A stretch of 5,186 nucleotides of DNA from Acidobacteriota bacterium. GTDB taxonomy: Bacteria; Acidobacteriota; Thermoanaerobaculia; Multivoradales; JAHEKO01. Location: contig JAUWSP010000246.1 in assembly GCA_030610025.1 (NCBI GenBank), forward strand, positions 1 through 5,186, given 5' to 3'. Position 1 is the first letter of the stretch. Every line of letters starts with the position of its first letter. Both the position numbers and the translations under genes were made by a program. Positions 1 to 5,186 of the stretch are shown here, piece after piece. The notes under the pieces are model-generated. The model saw only the letters and a list, made by a program, of their open reading frames with translations. It made no database searches and had not been told where the DNA came from.

Positions 1-1
1 G

Positions 2-208
2 CACGACAGCGTCCGCAAGCTGCTCGCCGCCACCGAAGCCATGGCCTCGCTGGTTGAGAACCGCGAGCATGACCTCTACACCACCGTGCCGTCCGCAGAG
101 AAGAGCCATCATCACACTCTCAGAGCGGCGCTGATCCTTCTCGATCACAACGGCTATCACGCCGGACAACTGGTGGACCTACGCCTGGCCCTCGGCATTT
201 GGCACTAA
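2..208 (+). CDS. DinB-like (DUF664-type) domain protein, C-terminal fragment
   Basis: Only the last 68 codons are inside the window; the start lies upstream of base 1. The visible part is helical and ends with the hallmark DinB-superfamily helix: LLDHNGYHAGQLVDLR at about residues 46-61 of the fragment, followed by a short LALGIWH end. In this superfamily (four-helix-bundle metalloproteins, including the bacillithiol transferase BstA and many stress proteins) the HxxxH of the last helix, here H49 and H53, supplies two of three metal-binding histidines; the third would be in the missing N-terminal part. The preceding stretch (DLYTTVPSAEKSHHHTLRAA) matches the usual loop and helix before it. 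Substrate and role cannot be inferred: many members are annotated only as putative damage-inducible or thiol-transferase proteins. The TAA stop at 206-208 interleaves with the stop of the opposing UbiA gene. The family call is firm; the function is unknown. Confidence 0.85.
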   Translation, partial: HDSVRKLLAATEAMASLVENREHDLYTTVPSAEKSHHHTLRAALILLDHNGYHAGQLVDLRLALGIWH

Positions 209-1143
209 CGCTTCAGGGGTGTCGCCCTGATGAGAGCCTCGAAGGCCGGAATGTCGACGATCATCAGGACCACGACCGCGACCAGAGCGAGGAAGCTCAG
301 GAAGACCAGCTTGCGTGAGCGGTAGAGCCCCTCGGGGTGCTGTACGGGGCTGTCGAGCTTGAAGCCAAGGTGCATGTAGTAGGCCATGGCATACGCGACA
401 ATCGGGGTCGCCAGGATGAGCTCCACGTGGTATCGCGCCGCGAAGAACCCGGAGAGGATCCCGAAGAAGGTGCCGTAGAAGACGACGCTCTCGATGAGCC
501 GTTCTTCGTTGTAGTAGTCGAACGAGTCGCGGTATCTGGCCGCGCTCTCGCTGTCGCCGATGTGCCGGTATTCAGCGTAGCGCTTCATGGCCATCAGGAA
601 GGCGCCAAACATCCAGTAGGCCAGGAGCATCGACGTCGGGGGTAGCTCTGTGATGCCGGTCGCGTACCAGCCCATGGCAAATCGGATGGGGTTGTTCAGC
701 GATTCGCTCAGGACGTCGGCGTAGGCGTGGTCCTTCAGTCGAATCGGTGGGATGTTGTAGAGAGTGCCCGCTATCCACAGAGTCATCGCCACCAGCCCGA
801 CCCGCGAGTTGACCGCGAAGCCGACGCCAATGCCCACAACCCCGAGTAGCAACCACTCGGCATACGCCGCCGGAACCCAGACTTTGCCACTCGGGATGGG
901 GCGCAGTTGCTTTTCGGGGTGATGCTTGTCCCTTTCGCTGTCCAGGATCTCATTGAGCACATAGTTGCTGGAGGCCACCAGGCAGGCGGCGACCACCGCC
1001 AAAGCCACACCACGCCATGGGAACGGATCCATCAAGGCCGGAGAGAAGTACAGTGCCAGCAGCACGCCGGGCAGCATGAAGACGTTCTTGAACCAGTGAT
1101 TGGGCCGGGCGATATCGATGTACGGTGCGAGCATGGCAAGCAT
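205..1143 (-). CDS. UbiA-family prenyltransferase, decaprenyl-phosphate phosphoribosyltransferase-like
   Basis: A 312-residue integral membrane protein of normal length for the UbiA superfamily, which transfers groups to or from polyprenyl (di)phosphates in the membrane. Seen: an N-terminal RPNHWFKNVF at 13-22, the usual RPxxWxKN opening of the phosphoribosyltransferase-like branch; the first Asp-rich motif N64-EIL-D68-SER-D72 followed by HPEKQLRPIPSG (75-86); and the second motif region YNIPPIRLKDHAYADVLSES (129-148), with D143 and E147 in place of the usual second pair of acids. A MKRYAEYRHIGD segment (186-197) recalls the KRRAE segment of decaprenyl-phosphate phosphoribosyltransferases. 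Roughly eight to nine hydrophobic segments are visible, for example 22-33, 45-58, 96-110, 115-128, 172-186, 220-235, 243-258 and 279-296. By family, the likely chemistry is transfer of a phosphoribosyl or similar group to a polyprenyl phosphate; a quinone or lipid prenyltransferase cannot be excluded. The start is uncertain: ATG at 1143 or ATG at 1134 (M4), neither with a clear Shine-Dalgarno site. The gene stands alone on its strand within the window. Confidence 0.9.
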   Translation of the reverse strand: MLAMLAPYIDIARPNHWFKNVFMLPGVLLALYFSPALMDPFPWRGVALAVVAACLVASSNYVLNEILDSERDKHHPEKQLRPIPSGKVWVPAAYAEWLLLGVVGIGVGFAVNSRVGLVAMTLWIAGTLYNIPPIRLKDHAYADVLSESLNNPIRFAMGWYATGITELPPTSMLLAYWMFGAFLMAMKRYAEYRHIGDSESAARYRDSFDYYNEERLIESVVFYGTFFGILSGFFAARYHVELILATPIVAYAMAYYMHLGFKLDSPVQHPEGLYRSRKLVFLSFLALVAVVVLMIVDIPAFEALIRATPLKR

Positions 1144-1303
1144 GGGGGAGCGACTGTCCGTGCTTCTGGTTCCTGGGTTCTAGCTCGTTTGTGGATCCAT
1201 AGTGGCACAGAATCCGAAAAGTGGGCGCTCTTGCAGTTGCGGTCGAGCGCAGTCCAGTAGCAAGGCCCTCGCTTTTTGTGCCTGTGGTGCAGCTCCCTCC
1301 TCC
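1144..1303. other. Intergenic region between divergent genes; no gene seen
   Basis: This is the left half of the 325-base gap between the UbiA gene (leftward) and the propeller gene (rightward). I see no credible coding frame, tRNA or strong inverted repeat here. The UbiA promoter should lie here on the minus strand, but I could not find a convincing -35/-10 pair. The right half of the gap is occupied by the promoter, riboswitch and leader listed separately. Confidence 0.5.
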
Positions 1304-1332
1304 TTGATTCATGCCGAACCCAGGCGTAGACT
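1304..1332 (+). promoter_or_regulatory. Sigma70-like promoter for the riboswitch and propeller transcript
   Basis: TTGATT at 1304-1309 (four of six matches to the -35 consensus) and TAGACT at 1327-1332 (four of six to the -10) are separated by exactly 17 bases, the optimal spacing. The predicted start of transcription is near A1339, so the RNA would begin at the 5' edge of the closing stem of the aptamer, as expected for a riboswitch leader. This positional agreement is the main support, since the boxes alone are only moderate. The resulting 5' leader would be about 130 bases. Confidence 0.6.
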
Positions 1333-1339
1333 GATCTCA

Positions 1340-1437
1340 CCTCGACAAAGGTAAGCCGGCCGAAAGGCTGTGCACACAAAGCCACGGGTCTTCGCCTGAC
1401 CCCAGACAAGACCGCCGGGCTGCCGAAGGGTCGGAGG
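1340..1437 (+). promoter_or_regulatory. Cyclic-di-GMP-I (GEMM-I) riboswitch aptamer
   Basis: The GEMM-I architecture can be traced by hand. The outer stem pairs 1340-1346 (CCTCGAC) with 1430-1437 (GTCGGAGG), with one bulged G. AAAGGTAA (1347-1354) leads into a first hairpin, 1355-1361 with 1366-1373, capped by a GAAA tetraloop at 1362-1365. The signature ACAAAGCCACGGGTCT follows at 1376-1391. The second hairpin pairs CGG 1385-1387 with CCG 1415-1417 and GTCTT 1388-1392 with AAGAC 1408-1412, leaving the typical two-base bulge on the 3' side (1413-1414) and an internal loop (1393-1395/1406-1407) where the tetraloop would dock. The 3' signature GGGCTGCC is at 1417-1424. By hand alignment to the Vibrio cholerae Vc2 aptamer, the three ligand-contacting bases (G20, A47, C92) correspond to G1351, A1379 and C1423, all conserved, which favours c-di-GMP over cGAMP. 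It lies in the sense orientation, 32 bases before the start of a secreted protein gene. Class identification is strong; the exact ligand is inferred. Confidence 0.88.
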
Positions 1438-1453
1438 GCAATTGACTCTCGAC
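1430..1453 (+). promoter_or_regulatory. Possible riboswitch expression-platform hairpin (alternative to the aptamer closing stem)
   Basis: GTCGGAGGG at 1430-1438 can pair with CTCTCGAC at 1446-1453 (same single bulged G, seven-base loop). It can equally pair with CCTCGAC at 1340-1346 to close the aptamer. The two pairings are mutually exclusive because CTCGAC occurs twice, at 1341-1346 and 1448-1453, flanking the shared strand. The hairpin ends five bases before the Shine-Dalgarno site and has no following U-tract, which points to translational rather than transcriptional control. If ligand binding frees 1446-1449 (CTCT), these bases could pair weakly with GGAG at 1459-1462. The direction of regulation is not established. 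Confidence 0.45.
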
Positions 1454-1458
1454 AGACT

Positions 1459-1463
1459 GGAGG
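1459..1463 (+). promoter_or_regulatory. Shine-Dalgarno site deciding the propeller-protein start
   Basis: GGAGG lies five bases upstream of ATG 1469. It selects this ATG over an in-frame TTG at 1442, which has no ribosome site at the right distance and would put nine residues in front of an otherwise canonical signal peptide. Confidence 0.85.
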
Positions 1464-1468
1464 CATCC

Positions 1469-2818
1469 ATGAGATCACTCGCTGTGGGAATCGTGGGGCT
1501 ATTGCTGGTTGGGGGAATGGCACTGGCGCAAGATGTCGCTCCCCTGGGCGGCCAATTCCAGGTCAACACATACACCACGAGCTTGCAGTATCGAGCCGCA
1601 GTGGCTTCGGACTCGGAGGGTGACTTCATCGTGGTCTGGGACAGTGTGGGTTCCTTCGGCACCGACACGTCTGGCAGGAGCATTCAGGCGCGGCGCTTTC
1701 AAGCCAACGGACTTTCCTTGGGAGGCGAAGTCCAGGTCAATACCTACACGACGAGTAGGCAGTGGAAGTCCGACTTGGCAGTCGGCCCACTGGGCGACTT
1801 CGTCGTGGTCTGGGAGAGCAGGTACTCGGATGGCCCGGACACAGACCCCCTCAGCATCCAGGCCCAGCGGTTCGATGCGAGCGGCACACCCGCAGGTGGC
1901 CAGTTCGAGGTCAACACCTTCACGACGAACATCCAACAGGCCGCCGGAGCTGCCATCGACCCCCAAGGCAACTTCGTCGTGGTTTGGGAGAGCGTCGGCT
2001 CGTACGGTATCGACAACAGCTCCTACAGCATCCAGGCGCAGCGCTACGATGACACCGGCACAGCCTCTGGCGGCCAACTCGAGGTCAACTCATTCACGAC
2101 CCAGCAGCAACAGAGCTCCGCAGTGGGCTTCAACGAGGACGGCGATTTCGTGGTGATTTGGCAGAGCGTCGGCTCCCCCGGCTCGGACCAGAGCTCCTGG
2201 AGCATTCAGGCGCAACGCTTCGACGATACCGGCACGCTCGACGGCAACCAGTTCCAGGTCAACGATTACACGACGAGCCACCAGCAACATCCCACCCTGG
2301 CGGTGGATGGCCAGGGCAACTTCGTCGTGGTCTGGGACAGCCGCGGTTCCTACGGCACGGATGCAGATCTGGCAAGCATCCAGGCGCAGCGATTCGACGC
2401 CACGGGTACACCTCAAGGCGATCAGTTCCAGGTCAACTCCTACGAGACCGGCCTTCAATACAGGCCTGCCGTGGGCGTGGACGTCACAGGAAAGTTCATC
2501 GTGGTTTGGGAAAGTGCAGGCTCGTATGGCTCGGATACGAGCGATCTGAGCATCCAGGCGCAGTTCTTCGACGCCAGCGGAACACCTGTGGGAGACCAAT
2601 TCCAGGTCAACTCGTACACCACGGGTAAACAACAGGCTCCCGAATCGTCCTCTCTCGATCCGGAGGGGAACTTCGTGGTGGTCTGGGGAAGTCTAGGCTC
2701 CGCGGGCACCGATCCCAACGACTGGAGCGTTCAGGCGCAGCGCTTCGCCAGCCGGGCCATCCTGGTCGACAGCTTCGAGTCAGGCGACCTCTCCGCCTGG
2801 TCCAGCATCGTTCAATAG
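1469..2818 (+). CDS. Secreted seven-repeat (predicted beta-propeller) protein under riboswitch control
   Basis: A 449-residue exported protein. Residues 1-20 form a signal peptide (MRS, hydrophobic LAVGIVGLLLVGG, then ALA before QD), a type I cleavage site with no lipobox. Residues 27-426 are seven tandem repeats. Six are exactly 58 residues and the seventh has one extra residue and stops after 52. The repeat pattern is G-x-Q-F-x-V-N-x-Y-T-T near the start, then DxxG[ND]FVVVW (position 31 Trp), S-x-G-S-x-G-x-D, and SIQAQRFDxxGTP at the end. Four likely beta strands per repeat and seven repeats suit a closed seven-bladed propeller. Similar QVNxYTT...DFVVVW...YAQR repeats occur in many uncharacterised secreted bacterial proteins; I know of no assigned function. 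The C-terminus, ILVDSFESGDLSAWSSIVQ, resembles a short tail shared by diverse exported proteins. There are no cysteines and no catalytic motif that I recognise. A binding, adhesive or matrix role is inference, supported by the c-di-GMP riboswitch upstream. The gene appears monocistronic. Confidence 0.88.
   Translation: MRSLAVGIVGLLLVGGMALAQDVAPLGGQFQVNTYTTSLQYRAAVASDSEGDFIVVWDSVGSFGTDTSGRSIQARRFQANGLSLGGEVQVNTYTTSRQWKSDLAVGPLGDFVVVWESRYSDGPDTDPLSIQAQRFDASGTPAGGQFEVNTFTTNIQQAAGAAIDPQGNFVVVWESVGSYGIDNSSYSIQAQRYDDTGTASGGQLEVNSFTTQQQQSSAVGFNEDGDFVVIWQSVGSPGSDQSSWSIQAQRFDDTGTLDGNQFQVNDYTTSHQQHPTLAVDGQGNFVVVWDSRGSYGTDADLASIQAQRFDATGTPQGDQFQVNSYETGLQYRPAVGVDVTGKFIVVWESAGSYGSDTSDLSIQAQFFDASGTPVGDQFQVNSYTTGKQQAPESSSLDPEGNFVVVWGSLGSAGTDPNDWSVQAQRFASRAILVDSFESGDLSAWSSIVQ
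1547..2746 (+). repeat. Seven in-frame tandem repeats of 174 bases (58 codons)
   Basis: Units begin at 1547, 1721, 1895, 2069, 2243, 2417 and 2591. The first six are exactly 174 bases with no insertion or deletion; the last carries one extra codon and ends at 2746. Conserved DNA blocks recur in each unit, such as CAGGTCAAC near the start, TTCGTCGTGGT before the Trp codon and AGCATCCAGGCGCAG near the end, while positions 12-20 and 41-45 of each protein unit vary most. The units are diverged rather than near-identical, so this is an old internal duplication within one gene, not a recent array. Confidence 0.92.
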
Positions 2819-2848
2819 CTAGACCCACCCGAGCGGGCGGTGTGCTAG
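2819..2848. terminator. Candidate bidirectional terminator hairpin between convergent genes
   Basis: In the 26-base gap between the two convergent stops, CCACCCG (2825-2831) faces CGGGCGG (2834-2840), giving six to seven GC-rich pairs with a very tight loop and one mismatch. On the minus strand the mismatch becomes a G-U pair, so the fold is better for the DUF2723 transcript. CTAG occurs at both edges (2819-2822 and 2845-2848). No U-tract follows on either strand, so intrinsic termination is only a possibility. Confidence 0.35.
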
Positions 2849-4785
2849 GGAGCCTCCAGGGCCCGCAGGGAGTGTCCTCGTGCGGCCAGGGGTTCGCCCC
2901 TCGCCATGAAGGCGTTGGCCATCGCTCGATGAAAGGCGGCTGAATCGGGATCGAGCTCCCGGAGCGGTTCGGATTCAGCAAGTTCGGCTTCAAGGCCGGT
3001 CAGCCTCTCGACTTCGTCCTTCATTTCGTCGATCCGATCGGCGGCCCGCACCTGGCTGTGCGTGGCGATGTGGCGTGGATTGATGGCCTCAGAGTGCTCG
3101 AAGGCCGCGAGCGATCGATCCAGCAGACCGTTTCGGCGGTAGATCAAGCCCAGGTTGTAGAACAGCACGTCGTTGTTCGGTGCTGCCTGGCGGGCCCTGG
3201 CGAACTCGGCTTCGGCCCTGGGCCAATCTCGGAGCTCGTGGGTCACACCGAGCATGTAGTGGAAGTGGCCGATCAGGTTCTGGGTCAGATAGTCCTTGGG
3301 GACCGCCGGGTCGGACTCGCCATCGAGCTCGGTCTTCGGGATGACGGGCTCCGGGACAGGTGCGCCCCGCCTTTGAATCCGAAACGTGAGACCTGTGCCG
3401 ACGATGTCGAGCTCTGGCACCTCCCAATTGGGGTGATGCGTGAAGTAGAGGGGGTCGGCGTCCGGGTCGAAGCGCAAAGGCGGCAAGTCGGCACCCCCAA
3501 CGCCCTGGAGGATCAGGTCGACATCGGGCCGCACGCCTTCCACCAGCTGCAGGTAGATGAGCACGAAGAGGATGTTGTCGTCGCTGGCGCTCAAGTGGGC
3601 ACCCGGAGGCAGCGATGCCAGCAGTGTCCGGCTGAAGTCGTCGGCGATTCGGAAGTTACTGCGATCGAACCGCGGGTAGCCCACCACGAGCATGGTCAAA
3701 GGCAACAGGAGCGCTGCCACAGCGAGCTTCGAAGATACGCGCTCGCGAACGAACTCCAGTCCCAGGCCAGCCAGAAGAGCGAGAATGACGAACGTCGGGA
3801 TGTAGTACCGATACCAGAAGAACAGATCGCTCCGAGACCCATGGAGGGCCATCGCCAGAAAGTTGCCCAGGACGGCAAGAAGGAGTAGGAGGAGAGGCCA
3901 GCTCTTGGTGCGGGCCCACAAGATCCCGATCAGGGCCAGGACCGCTCCCAGCCAGAAGAGCTCGGTACCGATCCGCAGCAGAAGATCTCCGGCGATCGTG
4001 AGCAGGTCGGCCGGCGACTCGATCCAGGCTCGGTCCCAGGCCTCGCGACGCAAGATCACATCGAGGGTGCCTCGAATCGTCTCGGGATTACCCCAATCGA
4101 GCCGGGGATTCGTGCGGGAGCGAAGAGGTAGGTAGAGATAGGGGAGGAGTCCCAACGCCGCGGCCGCCGCCGAAGCGATGAGAACTCGCGGCCGTCGCAG
4201 GAGCCCTGGTTCGGTGATCACCGCGGCGAGAGCCAGGGCGACGACGAAAACCCCCATGTAGGTGTGGTTGGTGGCACCCAGGGCCGCGACGAAAAACGCC
4301 GCGACGAGCATCTTCGGCTGACGCTTCTGGAACCAGACGATGGATAGGCCCAGGGCCATGACCAGCATCAAGGCATTGAGGCTGTAGACCCTTTGGATGT
4401 TGGCCTGCGACCAGAAGCTGGGGCTGAAGGCAAGCAACAAGCTGGAGAAGCAGGCCGCGAGGGCAGAGAGCCCCAACTGCCGACCCACGAGATAGACGCC
4501 AGAGGTGGCGAGGGCCGCACAAGCCGCACTGAACAGGCTCATCCGGAAGGCGATAGAGCCGATGGGAACCAAGACCGTCCAGAGCTTGCCGAGCAGCACA
4601 TAGAGGGGGTAACTGCTCGGGTGGGGGATGCCCAGTGTGTGAACGGCCGCTACCAACTCGCCACTGTCGCCGACGTAGATGGTTCGGCTGGCACCGAGAG
4701 CGTAGAGGGCGAAGAAAGCCAGCCCAAGGACGATTGCAGGGATCCTCCGGGAGTCCCCGCCTCCGGGAGCGTGAGTCGACGTCAT
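2845..4785 (-). CDS. DUF2723 (TMEM260-like) membrane glycosyltransferase-like protein with C-terminal TPRs
   Basis: A 646-residue protein counted from ATG 4785. Family marks: GDSGELVAAVHTLGIPHPSSYPLY (residues 39-62), the characteristic first-loop motif with the DSGE acids; FWSQANIQRVYSLNA (124-138); TNHTYMG (172-178); and YLPLRSRTNPRLDWGNPET (217-235). About ten to twelve hydrophobic segments span residues 15-370. A soluble part follows with ADDFSRTLLASLPPGAHL and VEGVRPDVDLIL (about 381-426), typical of the DUF2723 C-terminal half. Residues about 505-572 form two TPR units, followed by a charged helical stretch (580-610) and one more TPR-like helix pair to the end. By family relation (GT-C fold; human TMEM260 is a protein O-mannosyltransferase), transfer of sugar from a polyprenyl-phosphate donor at the outer face of the membrane is likely; the acceptor is unknown. 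One oddity: the usual Glu of the family's E-V-Y-x-L-N segment appears to be Arg131 here. An alternative GTG start at 4791 directly abuts the upstream stop; ATG 4785 is preferred because AGG (4793-4791) lies five bases before it. Confidence 0.88.
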   Translation of the reverse strand: MTSTHAPGGGDSRRIPAIVLGLAFFALYALGASRTIYVGDSGELVAAVHTLGIPHPSSYPLYVLLGKLWTVLVPIGSIAFRMSLFSAACAALATSGVYLVGRQLGLSALAACFSSLLLAFSPSFWSQANIQRVYSLNALMLVMALGLSIVWFQKRQPKMLVAAFFVAALGATNHTYMGVFVVALALAAVITEPGLLRRPRVLIASAAAAALGLLPYLYLPLRSRTNPRLDWGNPETIRGTLDVILRREAWDRAWIESPADLLTIAGDLLLRIGTELFWLGAVLALIGILWARTKSWPLLLLLLAVLGNFLAMALHGSRSDLFFWYRYYIPTFVILALLAGLGLEFVRERVSSKLAVAALLLPLTMLVVGYPRFDRSNFRIADDFSRTLLASLPPGAHLSASDDNILFVLIYLQLVEGVRPDVDLILQGVGGADLPPLRFDPDADPLYFTHHPNWEVPELDIVGTGLTFRIQRRGAPVPEPVIPKTELDGESDPAVPKDYLTQNLIGHFHYMLGVTHELRDWPRAEAEFARARQAAPNNDVLFYNLGLIYRRNGLLDRSLAAFEHSEAINPRHIATHSQVRAADRIDEMKDEVERLTGLEAELAESEPLRELDPDSAAFHRAMANAFMARGEPLAARGHSLRALEAP

Positions 4786-4795
4786 CGGCACCTAC
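4783..4795 (-). promoter_or_regulatory. Stop/ribosome-site/start overlap coupling the TPR gene to the DUF2723 gene
   Basis: Read on the minus strand, the junction is G-TAG-GTG-CCG-ATG. The TAG stop of the TPR gene (4794-4792) forms part of an AGGTG ribosome-binding sequence for the next gene, whose ATG is at 4785-4783. The GTG immediately after the stop is a possible alternative start. This arrangement predicts translational coupling of the two genes. Confidence 0.6.
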
Positions 4796-5186
4796 GGATC
4801 GGCGGGACTCTCTTTCAAGCGCTTCAGATTCTCGCGGAATAGAGCGTTGTCTGGCTCGAGCTCCAGGGCCCGCTCGAGAGCCGAGATGGCCACGTCTCGA
4901 TCACCCATGAGGTAGGCAACGTTGGATCGGTACTGGAATACCAGGCTGTATTGGGGGGCGATGCCCGCAGCGCGGTCGAGCAGGGTCAGAGCCGTCTCGT
5001 AGTCGCCGCGTCGTGCGGCCAGGCTGGCCTTTTCGGCAAGAAAGCCGGCTTGCTGCTCGGCTTGGCTCGTCGGGGCGTTGGTCGAGGCGCTGCCGGTGAG
5101 GCGAATCAGTGCCGCTCGAGAGGGCTCATAGTCAGGTGCATAGCGCAGGACCGTGTTGTAGTCGGCAATGGCAAGCTCGGGGCGGC
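4792..5186 (-). CDS. Tetratricopeptide repeat (TPR) protein, C-terminal part
   Basis: The frame is open from the window's right edge to a TAG at 4794-4792, giving 130 visible codons; the start is outside the window. The translation contains the second helix of one TPR (PELAIADYNTVLRYAPDYEP). A low-complexity linker rich in Ser, Thr, Ala and Gln follows, then two good TPR units: AGFLAEKASLAARRGDYETALTLLDRAAGIAPQ, and SLVFQYRSNVAYLMGDRDVAISALERALELEPDN. A capping helix (ALFRENLKRLKE) ends the protein. TPR arrays are protein-interaction scaffolds; no catalytic domain is visible, though one could lie upstream, for example another membrane glycosyltransferase half. Its stop overlaps the ribosome site of the DUF2723 gene, which itself ends in TPRs, so the two probably form an operon and may act in one complex. 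Partner and function are unknown. Confidence 0.85.
   Translation of the reverse strand, partial: RPELAIADYNTVLRYAPDYEPSRAALIRLTGSASTNAPTSQAEQQAGFLAEKASLAARRGDYETALTLLDRAAGIAPQYSLVFQYRSNVAYLMGDRDVAISALERALELEPDNALFRENLKRLKESPADP

Noticed and set aside
907..1260. 117-codon plus-strand frame across the UbiA gene start
   Set aside because: It is a shadow of the UbiA coding frame extending into the intergenic gap, with no ribosome site and no recognisable features.
1292..1304. Purine-rich GGAGGAGGG on the minus strand as a ribosome site
   Set aside because: No start codon with a plausible frame follows at suitable spacing. The downstream minus-strand frames are not protein-like and would read over the UbiA gene in the wrong frame.
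1442..1468. In-frame TTG start at 1442 giving a 458-residue propeller protein, or TTGACT here as a -35 box
   Set aside because: GGAGG sits five bases before ATG 1469, which begins a clean signal peptide, and no -10-like hexamer lies at the right distance after TTGACT. The region is explained by the riboswitch leader.
1499..2632. Long minus-strand frames (192 and 180 codons) opposite the repeats
   Set aside because: They mirror the 174-base periodicity of the plus-strand gene, lack signal, ribosome site or recognisable domain, and arise because a high-GC repeated coding sequence stays open on the other strand.
1547..2746. CRISPR-like or satellite array
   Set aside because: The period is 174 bases, in frame, with diverged units encoding a regular protein motif; there are no short identical repeats with unique spacers.
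3058..3888. 276-codon plus-strand frame opposite the DUF2723 gene
   Set aside because: It lies wholly within a strongly supported membrane-protein gene. Its translation is Gln-, Glu-, Arg- and Val-rich shadow sequence with no domain.

Overview
This is a high-GC window, read here as chromosomal sequence from a free-living Gram-negative-type bacterium. The GEMM-family riboswitch, the secreted repeat protein with an ESGDLSAWS-type tail, the DinB-like protein and the DUF2723 glycosyltransferase with tetratricopeptide repeats (TPRs) together suggest Myxococcota/Desulfobacterota-like or Acidobacteriota-like lineages. That placement is inference; no rRNA or taxonomic marker is present.

Layout. Bases 2-208 (+) hold the end of a DinB-like metalloprotein. 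Its stop interleaves with that of a convergent UbiA-family membrane prenyltransferase (205-1143, -), which most resembles decaprenyl-phosphate phosphoribosyltransferase. A 325-base intergenic region follows (1144-1468). Its left half shows nothing definite. Its right half is a compact regulatory unit: a sigma70-like promoter (1304-1332), a cyclic-di-GMP-I (GEMM-I) riboswitch aptamer (about 1340-1437), a possible switching hairpin (1430-1453) and a strong Shine-Dalgarno site (1459-1463). These drive a 449-residue secreted protein (1469-2818, +) made of a signal peptide, seven tandem 58-residue repeats that I predict form a seven-bladed beta-propeller, and a short conserved-looking C-terminal tail. 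A short GC-rich hairpin lies in the 26-base gap before a convergent minus-strand pair. That pair is a TPR protein (4792-5186, start outside the window) immediately followed by a DUF2723 multi-membrane-span glycosyltransferase-like protein with C-terminal TPRs (2845-4785). The start of the second gene overlaps or abuts the stop of the first, so the two are probably one operon.

How the parts fit. The most informative object is the riboswitch plus secreted propeller: a second-messenger RNA sensor placed directly on the gene of an exported, cysteine-free repeat protein. This suggests a surface or matrix protein produced according to the c-di-GMP (sessile/motile) state. The UbiA and DUF2723 enzymes both belong to families that use polyprenyl-linked substrates at membranes, but nothing here ties them mechanistically to the propeller protein.
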